Shown piece by piece: positions 56,640 to 64,000 of a DNA stretch of 64,000 nt (its first letter is position 1; each line of letters opens with the position of its first letter). The position numbers and the translations under genes are program-made. Source of the stretch: Heligmosomoides polygyrus polygyrus (Eukaryota > Nematoda > Chromadorea > Rhabditida > Heligmosomidae); the NCBI GenBank assembly GCA_947396885.1, contig OX377206.1:87851960-87915959 (forward strand). The letters are read 5' to 3'. Below the pieces are notes generated by a model. It saw nothing but the letters and a program-made list of their open reading frames with translations. It did not search any database and was not told where the DNA came from.

Positions 56640-58211
56640 CAAGCTAAAGCTTTACAATAAAAGCTGAGATCACAAGTAATGACGAAATCAAGGAAAGCAC
56701 ATTCAGTATCGACCAAATCAGTGAGCTGTTTCGAACGCAAATGAGAATCAAGAGCTCGGAAAAGATGAGAGTCAGTGGGGAAAGGTTGGCAGAATATGGT
56801 GGGTGAGGGCGAACTTCGATACCAAAATGGAACAATTTTCGCCGAGTGATTTGGGAGGTGTGTCGCCTTGCGTTGTCCTGCTACAGAAACGGCCCTCCTC
56901 TATTTACCACTGCCGGCAACAATTTTTGCAATTTCTCATACATTTGGTCTAAATCACAGCAGCAAGACTCTGCTGAGACTGCCTGGCCAGGTTGCAAAAA
57001 GCTGTAATGGATTACACCTTCACAACACTACCACAAATTGAGCACAACTTTTTTAGGGTGAAGGTCGGGTTTAGGAAAGGATGTGTGTAGGAGGAGCATC
57101 CTTCAAGATTCTCACGGGCAAACTCCATATAAGCCCTTCATATTTCTTCGGTGGTCAAGTAGTAAGAACAAGAAGAAGTAGGCTCCGTCTGCAGGTCCTA
57201 TTGCAAAAACCACGATCAGATCTTCATTTTTGACATGCAGAAGGCGGTACATGTCGCGTAGGTGAGCAGCATTGGTAGGTGGGAGTGTGCCAGCCAATAA
57301 TTTCCAAGCAGAGCACAGCCCGAACACGTGCCAGCCCATCAGGGTACCGACTGAATACGTTCTCTCTGAACAGCATTCCCATCCAATGGGGTCTGATTGG
57401 TTTAGGCGTTCCCACCTACCAATGCTGCTCACCTACGCGACATATAGCCAAAAGGCTGAGGGAGCTTAACTCTCTACTTGCGGAAAACGAACATCTCCTG
57501 TCCTTTCCATGCATGTCTTCAAGAAATTGCTGCTGTCTAAATTCTGTTCATAGCTGCCTTCAGAATTACAGTTGCCTCCTGTATACGTCTGGTTGTTGTC
57601 TTGTGACTTTTTTGGTAGAAGTTGTTGCTTTTTCTCACTTGTTTTGCGCGTGAGTGTCATGCTTACGCTCTGAATAAATAAATAAATAAATAGAACTGCC
57701 CAGACAAATTCCCGCTTCCTGTTCCTGTGTTAGAGGACCCATTTTTATCTACAGGTGCAATACGGCCTATAAAGGCTCATTTTCAAAGCGAACTAGCGGG
57801 TTGGAGCAACTGCCAGGTTGGAGCAACTGAAACATGCCAGACGCTGCTCATCGCTCAGCTCATGAGGAACCTACTTCGACGTCTTCTTCACCTTGCCGAT
57901 TCTCGCCAAATGTCTTGCTACCGTAGTATGACGTGGGCCGAGGCCATCTGCTAACGTATGTGTAGTCGCCTTCGGAATTGCTTCGACGTCTCTCCTCAAA
58001 ACTTCATCGTCAAGCGACGACCTGCGCCCGCTACCCGGTTTTTCTTCGAGATCAAAATCGGAAGAAGCAAATTTTTCGAAACAAACCTCACCGTTCGTTC
58101 GTAAGAACAATCGGTCCCAAAAGCGCTGCTAAGGTTACGGGATGCCTCTGCCGCAGAATGTCCCAATTTAAATTCGTAAAGCATGATGACTCGATAGTCG
58201 CGTTGGTTCAT
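56640..58211 (-). pseudogene. Mariner transposase, disrupted
   Basis: Minus strand from ATG at 58209-58211: YRVIMLYEFKLGHSAAEASR, a frame change, GSGRRSSLDDEVLRRDVEAI, the HTH TLADGLGPRHTTVARHL, then WVPHELSDEQR and a KWVL fragment up to about 57700. After the insertion: NPTF/PKPDLHPKKVVLN, QDNARRHTSQ and PHPPYSANLSPTD. The third Asp of DD34D (normally in YSPDL) is Asn, and several stops are present. Inactive. Confidence 0.78.
57127..57700 (+). mobile_element. LINE 3'-end insertion inside the mariner
   Basis: Ends in (AATA)n at about 57671-57692. Degenerate target duplication GGGCAAACTCC / AGACAAATTCC (about 57116-57126 and 57704-57714). Holds a 33-bp inverted repeat, 57252-57284 against 57411-57443 (core GGTGAGCAGCATTGGTAGGT), suggesting an inverted 5' segment from twin priming. 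No RT core. Confidence 0.65.
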
Positions 58212-58410
58212 GATTTTACGGAGCCCTGGAAAAGGCCGGCTATAAAAATTAGATCGACATCCACAGATGATTTTTGAAAGGGCAGGAAGGAAAATCATAC
58301 CGAACGGTTTCTGCAAATTTCCCTGAGACGGAATGATTTAGGGTAAAAACTTATTTATTTACACATATCTCGGAACGGAGATTAATTTTGCGACAGACTA
58401 ATAAATTGAG

Positions 58411-58956
58411 TCACCTTACTCTTGAGGTTGCCCTATATATCCCTCTATATCTCTCTATGTAAAAGAATTTTTGATTTCATTTGTATTTTGTATTAACAAA
58501 GATGCTTGAAAGCAGAAAGCTTAGTTTGTCCGAATCTAGACGCCGTTCCCTGAAAATGTTCATGCAGGATCCAGACCTCCACTCCCTCGCGCTTCTATGA
58601 GGATTTATGGTGCTCAGCACCCTTTGTCACGGCTCTTAGGAATAGTAGACGTGTCGCTGGCGTCGAATGTAGGTTGAGCTATTCTAGGCCAATCGTGAGG
58701 TGTGCCGGGCTATTTTAAGTAGTACAAATCGGCAGCTGGAGGACAACAAACAACTGCCGTTCCGTTCGGTCACGGGTTTCGATAGCGAAAATGCGTGTCG
58801 TCCCGTTAGGGCCGACTGCGTCCCATCGAGGCCGCTTTCAACAGCGCTTGACGAACGCTCCGAACACCGCTGAGCCATATACGGACGAGGACAACAATAG
58901 TGTGCATGAGGATGACGTTGACACGACCTACTTTCTAGCCCGCCTCCGCAGTTCTA
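58411..58956. other. No gene seen
   Basis: Intergenic sequence between a mariner and a SINE. No exon or repeat recognised. Confidence 0.4.
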
Positions 58957-58976
58957 CCCCCCCCCCCCTGCCGTAA

Positions 58977-59267
58977 AGGATAAAGGATAAAGGACGGCGT
59001 TACTCAATCCCTTCTGGGATGCGCCAGCGCATTCTACTTCTACGGGATGTCGTGGAGGCGACATATATGCGTATTTGGCCATACAATGGCTTGCGGTGGC
59101 CAGCCAATGAACAAGTCAGCGCTCTATCCTTCCCAGACAAGTCTGGTACCAATTCACCGACCCCGGAGGGATGGAAGGCTTGGTTGGCCTGGGCGGGAAA
59201 TCCGAACCAGAAACCTGTTATCGAGTGCATGCGACAGTCGCGCCTTCTCCGACTGCGCTACACTCAC
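58977..59267 (-). mobile_element. Full-length SINE inserted next to a poly-C run
   Basis: Minus-oriented and near consensus. The target duplication includes a C run plus TGCCGTA: about 58957-58975 and 59267-59285, differing by a base or two in the C run. Confidence 0.84.
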
Positions 59268-59355
59268 CCCCCCCCCCTTGCCGTAGTAGGAAAAAATTCC
59301 ACTTAATGGGAAACTTAACCTTTAACGAAATATAGTAGTTAATAATAGTTAATAA

Positions 59356-60440
59356 TATTAGGTTGTCCGGAAATTAATGCAGGTTTTCGACCACCAACTT
59401 CAGAGCGGGATTTTTTTAGCAACACTTTACCTGGAATAGTGCATAGCTGTACACCGCTACAAAGCTGGTTTTGTGCGCTTTCTCACTGTGCTATTCGTTT
59501 GTAATATAGATTACTTCACGACAGATTTGTAGGCTATAAATGGACGTGTCAAAGAAGCAATTTCGGCAGATTTACTTCTATGAGTTCAAGCTCGGTCGTA
59601 CTGTGACGAAAACAACTCGGAACATCAATCAGGTATGGGGCCGAAGAAGTGTTAACGAATCGACGGTGATGCGCTGGTTTCAAAAATTTCCTGGAGGTGA
59701 ATTCGATTCTGAGGATGAGGCAAGTCGCGGACGTCGCTCTGGCATTGATGGCAACGAGTTGAAGAACTTGGTGGAAGCAAATGCATGTTTGACCGTCCGA
59801 GAACTTGCTAAAGATTTCTTCGTGAGCAAATCAATGGTTGGGAACATCTGTGGAAAATCAGAAAGACGAACAAGTTGGATAAATGGATATCACACGAGTT
59901 GAGCGACCATAAAAAATCGTCGGTTCGAAGTGAAGCCAGCGCTGCTTTTTTGCAACACGTATTTAGTATTTCTCGACCGTGTCGTAACTTGTGACGAGAA
60001 ATGGATCTTCTACGATAACAGGCGACGATCGGCTCAGTGATTGGACCGCAATGAAGCTCTGCAGCAGTTCCCGAAACTGAAGTTGCACCAAAAGAAGATC
60101 ATGATACTGCTTGGTGGTCTGCTTCTGAATGAATTCACCGCAGCTCCCGCCTGAAACCATGCATTTCAGACTCGATTGATAGTGCATGGGCTGAATGCTT
60201 GTTACTGTCTCGTTACTACTTGGCCAGATTAACTAACCTGTGCTGTGCTTCTCTTAACGTTTTACGTAGCCAGGTAGATATAATTATGCCGATCAACCTC
60301 TCCATTCAGCTTGAACGTTGTTTCATCAGTCTACAGAATCTCTCTTGGAAATGGGTGTTTCTGCTCACATTCAAATTGAGCAATCAACTCGCATGTCACG
60401 TGTCTTTCACGTAATTTACAAGTTCAAAACGTTGAAAAAA
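59356..60440 (+). mobile_element. Decayed mariner-like element, right end not found
   Basis: Left terminal repeat TTAGGTTGTCCGGAAATTAA at about 59360. Transposase remnants run to about 60400. No complementary right end is visible, so the 3' boundary is approximate. Confidence 0.62.
59540..60250 (+). pseudogene. Mariner transposase pseudogene
   Basis: First 120 codons open: IYFYEFKLGRTVTKTTRNIN, VNESTVMRWFQKF, SRGRRSGIDGNELKNLV, HTH TVRELAKDFFVSKSMVG. A frameshift near 59855 follows. Then in other frames WISHELSDHKK, VTCDEKWIFYDNRRRSAQ (first catalytic Asp retained) and a poor match beyond. Second and third catalytic Asp not recognisable. Confidence 0.72.
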
Positions 60441-61107
60441 GCACAGCACAGGTTAATCTGGGCAAGTAGTAACAAGATTGTAACAGGCATTCAGCACATG
60501 CACAATCAATCGAGTCAGAAATGCAAGGTTTTAGGCGAAGGGATGGCGGAATCTTGACTATTTGCACGCCACAGTAATCTCATTACTCTGTATTTTAAGA
60601 GATTCAGTAGTAGCAATGTTACAATCTTTCACAAAGTGCCTTCATTTTCTAGGATACCCTACAATTTTCGCAAGCCATAGTGCGTTTGTATGTTTTATTT
60701 CTTAAAAGAAGCGCAGATTATTTAAACGGCCACTCTGTGAAGAAGGTATGACATGTATTCAAATGAAACATAATCAATCGAGTGTAAAGTGCTAGATTTC
60801 AGACGAGTGCATGGCGCATTCTATACCGCTCATATGACAGAAAATTCCTATTTTCTTAAGCTTTGATATGAGTTTTTAACATTTTTAGTATCTTTATTGT
60901 AAGCAAGGTTATCACCTTTCAAACAGTGTACACATTTTTTTGAGACACCCTGTATGTATCTCCCGAAGCCATGATGGCCATCCACCTAGTGCTTGTACTG
61001 GGTTGGAGGAAACGATCGGGTTGGGGAGCTTTCAAGAGGGAAGAAAATGTGAACAAGAAGAACGTCCGGCTTCGTGACCACCTATTCCACTCCACTGTCT
61101 TCCTGCA
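60441..61107. other. Non-coding; diverged ~260-bp duplication
   Basis: AATCAATCGAGT...GGATGGCG/GCATGGCGCATTC-type segments at about 60500-60550 and 60770-60825 look like diverged copies. TTTTTTTGAGACACCCTGTA at about 60935-60954 looks like a Tc-type terminal repeat without a partner. Confidence 0.35.
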
Positions 61108-61109
61108 TT

Positions 61110-62019
61110 AAAATATTAGGTTGGTGAAAAAGTCTTGCACCAGAGCGTAATTTTTCAAAATTTAAATGCTTTTTTGTGAGCGACTTCAATCTACAAAGCA
61201 ATAAGCATGTACATCTACAACCTTAAGCCATATAAAGGGGAAATCACAAAATCCTTTCTTCCAGAATGAAGTCAGCTGTGACTTGAAGAAGTGGCTCCAT
61301 CTCGGATTCCAGTTCGGTTCGGTCGTTGAAGCACCTATCCCTCAGGTGTTGCTTGAGAGCTCGAAATGGGTGGTGCTCCGATGGCGCAAGAACTGGCGAA
61401 TACGATGGGTGGGGCGGCACCTTCCATCTAAGCTCCTGCAACTTCTGGCGAGACGACCTTGCAACGTGGGGGCGCGCATTCTCGTGAAGAAGGTAAACAT
61501 CCCTCCGCCCCCGCCGTTTGCGCGACATGGCCTCGCTCAGCTTCTGCAGCTGGTAGCGTAGATGTTCGCTGTTACTGTGGTTCCGTCGTCAGGAAGCTCA
61601 CGATAGAGCGTTCCTCGAGAATCCCATCAACAGCACGGCACTTCCTCCCTCTGGTGGTTGTCCGTCTTGAGGTTATGGTTCTTCTTGAGGGAGCCACTGG
61701 GCCTCCCGAGTATGGTTAGCGAGGAAGACCCCGGATTCATCTCCCGTGACGACATTCCGGAGAAGGTTCTTATTACGAAAACGAACAAGGAGAGACTGAG
61801 TGAGAGTCAGTCGCGAAGCCTTGTCCGAGTCACGCAGTCGGTCAGCCTTCTCGGCAGTCGTAGTATTTGTATGCCCTCAGAAGCAAATTTCCACGTATGC
61901 GAAATACTCTGGAATGTTTGTGCTACAAATAAGTGGCATCAAACAGTCCATGGAAGTTCCTGTTAAATCTTGAAAAAATTTCAAAATTTTTGGTGCAACA
62001 CTTTTTCACCAATCTAATA
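61110..62019 (-). mobile_element. Deleted mariner-like element
   Basis: Terminal inverted repeats ATTAGGTTGGTGAAAAAGTC (61110) and the complement of AACACTTTTTCACCAATCTAAT (ending about 62019). About 0.91 kb; the N-terminal third of the transposase is missing. Confidence 0.8.
61244..61790 (-). pseudogene. Mariner transposase C-terminal half
   Basis: Minus strand: LLRNVVTGDE (first catalytic Asp), ANHTREAQWLPQEEP, stops, then YLLHENARPHVARSS (second Asp changed to Glu), PPHPSYSPVLAPSEHHPFRA (third Asp changed to Val). HTH part absent. Inactive. Confidence 0.75.
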
Positions 62020-62456
62020 CTTCTTAGCAACCTGTCTCCCATGAAAACAGAATGAACACGCGATCAGCGTCGCGCAGCGAGGAATGCGGAAAATAACACC
62101 GTTCACACGGGGGAAGGAAAAGGCCTCCATGGTTGAGAAGCAGGAGTGCTCTCGCTTGCGCTAAGTCGTCGAAAATTACCCCGACCAGCCTAAAGTGCAT
62201 TCCATTCTTATCTACTGCACAAGAGTCGCAATTGCGTGGAAAGAACACAGGACGAGGACAATCTCCAGTTCGTTGTAGGGCTTTCTGTTGTCTTCTTCAA
62301 AACCACGAATATGACGATATTAATCTCCCACAGGCTTGGAGAATCCGCTATGCTACGCTGTTAGCCCCTACGAAGCTAACAATAGGTCAGCATTAAAAAA
62401 TAGTACTCAGTAATTATAAATAGCATTGTGATTTAATTGCGATATATAAGATGATG
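62020..62456. other. No gene seen
   Basis: Intergenic sequence; short open frames without recognisable motifs. Confidence 0.4.
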
Positions 62457-62750
62457 TGCGCGTGTAGCGCAGTCTGAGGAGGCGCCGACTGTCGCCTGCA
62501 CCCGATACCAGGTTCCTGGTTCACATTTCCCGCCCAGGCCAACCAAGCCTTCCATCCCTCCGGGGTCGGCGAATTGGTACCAGACTTGTCTGGGAAGGAT
62601 AAAGTGCCGTATTGTTCATTGGCTGGCCACCGTAAGTCATTGTATGGCCAAATACGCATTCAAGTCGCCTCCATGACATCCTGTAGGAGTAGAATGCGCT
62701 GGCGCATCCCAAAAGGGATTGAGTAATGCCGTCCTTTATCCTTTATTTTA
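62457..62750 (+). mobile_element. Full-length SINE
   Basis: Plus-oriented near-consensus copy: GCGCGTGTAGCGCAGTCTGA head, complete body, TCCTTTATCCTTTATTTTAT tail. Confidence 0.84.
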
Positions 62751-63375
62751 TCCATACACAGGATAAATAAATTAAACAATAAATTCAAATATATCTCAGT
62801 AGGAATTTTAATATTCTCAATGAAGACTGAGTGGGTGCGCCACCTCACTCAGTCTTTATTTCAGAATATTAAAATTAAATTTTTTTTTTGCAAAGGCGAC
62901 GCACTGAACAAGCCTGCGAGGTAACCTTTCCGTTTAATTTTCTATCTGGGAGAAGCTATCATGTTGTGCTTGCTGCTCCCTTCTAGCGGTCCCCTCTTCC
63001 AACTAGATATTCCCTTCATTTTTTATCCAGTTTAATTCAATTCAATTTATTTATGTATCCTACGGCGTGCTTATAATCAAAACATGTAAAGGCTAGCATT
63101 CTAACTGTTAGTATATTTTTGTGCCACACGAGGTTCTTAGGTGGACGATTTTATTCAGCGGGGCCTAACGTTTCGACGACCGTCTTCAGAGTTGAGAGCT
63201 AGCATTGTAATTACATTTGATAAAACATAGAAAACCTAATGAAAATCGAACAAAAGGTGAGGAAGATAGAAAAATAAGAGAAAGCTCTTCAATTTGCTAT
63301 TATTTTTGCATAGATTTATGTCATTAGGAAGCATTCTAGACATCATGCTGAATTCGTCTATTTTATGTGGTATAT
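62751..63375. other. AT-rich spacer with one inverted repeat
   Basis: TTTTAATATTCTCAATGAAG / ACTGAGTG...CACTCAGTCT / TTCAGAATATTAAAA at 62806-62875 forms an imperfect hairpin. No gene. Confidence 0.45.
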
Positions 63376-63383
63376 CGGAAGTA

Positions 63384-63691
63384 GAGCGCATCTAGCACAG
63401 TCCAGGGAGGTGCCCGCTGTCGCGTGCACCTGATACCAGGTTCCTGGTTCGGATTTCCCGCCCAAGCCAACCAAGCCTTCCATCCATCCGGGGTCGGTAA
63501 ATTGGTAGCCGACTTGGGAAGGATAATCGCCGAGGTATCCATCGGCTGGCCACCGCAAGTCATGTATGGCCAAAAACGCATTCAAATCTTCCATGACACT
63601 CCATGACGCATTCAAATCTTCCATGAAACTTCCATGACATTCCGTAGAAATAGAATGCGTGGCGTGGCGCATCCCAAGAGGGATTGAGTAA
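63384..63691 (+). mobile_element. SINE with internal tandem duplication
   Basis: Plus-oriented. GCATTCAAATCTTCCATGA is duplicated at about 63579 and 63609. Possible target duplication CGGAAG at 63376-63381 and 63692-63697. Confidence 0.8.
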
Positions 63692-63699
63692 CGGAAGAG

Positions 63700-64000
63700 A
63701 TAATACTCCCTCCTGAGTTAGAGTCTCCTTGCCGGCAATCAGTCATCTGAATCCAGCTAAAGGAAGATTCTGGAGAATGTACTGCCAGGAGCACAGCATA
63801 ACCAAACGCTTTTTCAACAAAAAACACTTTTTCAGAACAAAGTCTGATACGCTTCACAAATTTGCGTGTCAATCTTGTCCTGGCGTCTCGTTAATCTGCT
63901 TTGTATTGTCCCAGTTCTTACTTCATTCTTCAACACATACTTTATTTAGCATTTTCTAAGAAGGAAAAACTCTGGCACACTTGTGAAGACTACAGGAGTA
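63700..64000. other. No gene seen
   Basis: Window end; open frames here show no motif and no splice support. Confidence 0.35.

Larger units (their letters stand above)
56508..58410 (-). mobile_element. Mariner-like element split by a nested LINE
   Basis: Terminal repeats ATTAGGCTATCGCAAAATTG (about 56509) and the complement of TTAATTTTGCGACAGACTAA (to about 58403). Transposase on the minus strand is interrupted between about 57126 and 57700 by a LINE 3' fragment. With the insert ignored the element is about 1.33 kb, normal mariner length. Confidence 0.78.

Overview
The window looks like a piece of a strongylid-type nematode genome (hookworm-like; this is inference). The evidence is: genes split by many introns with TTTCAG-type acceptors, compact exons, AT-rich intergenic DNA, and a dense load of mariner-like transposons, RTE-like and jockey/CR1-like retrotransposons and a tRNA-derived SINE. 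There is no bacterial gene organisation and no CRISPR array. Most of the 64 kb is repeats; only two host genes can be supported.

Gene 1 (8402-11009, +) is a four-exon EF-hand protein of the calmodulin superfamily (228 aa in this model) with three canonical calcium loops and a degenerate fourth. Its second intron holds three SINE copies. Gene 2 (24281-51920, +) is a 15-exon gene spanning 27.6 kb. The exons join in one open frame of 600 aa: signal peptide, complete cholinesterase-like alpha/beta-hydrolase domain, one transmembrane helix and a short acidic tail. The position of the catalytic serine is glycine (G-S-G-S-G), as in neuroligin-type adhesion proteins, so it is predicted to be a non-enzymatic cell-surface protein. 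Its introns contain three LINE insertions, a 1-kb foldback element, mariner remnants, small hairpin elements and many SINEs.

Layout: 1-4.4 kb SINE copies and a tRNA-like relic; 4.4-7.4 kb a full-length but decayed RTE retrotransposon with a perfect 19-bp target duplication; 8.2-11 kb the EF-hand gene; 11-24 kb AT-rich satellites, a nearly intact mariner (15.07-16.3 kb), SINEs and tRNA-like relics; 24.3-51.9 kb the cholinesterase-like gene; 52-64 kb decayed mariners (one split by a nested LINE), RTE fragments and SINEs.

The commonest unit is the SINE: about 35 copies, roughly 290 bp when complete, with a Pol III-like A/B-box head, a (TCCTTTA)n tail and target duplications of about 8-13 bp. 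Its translations give a recurring peptide that looks like a conserved protein family but is only repeat sequence.
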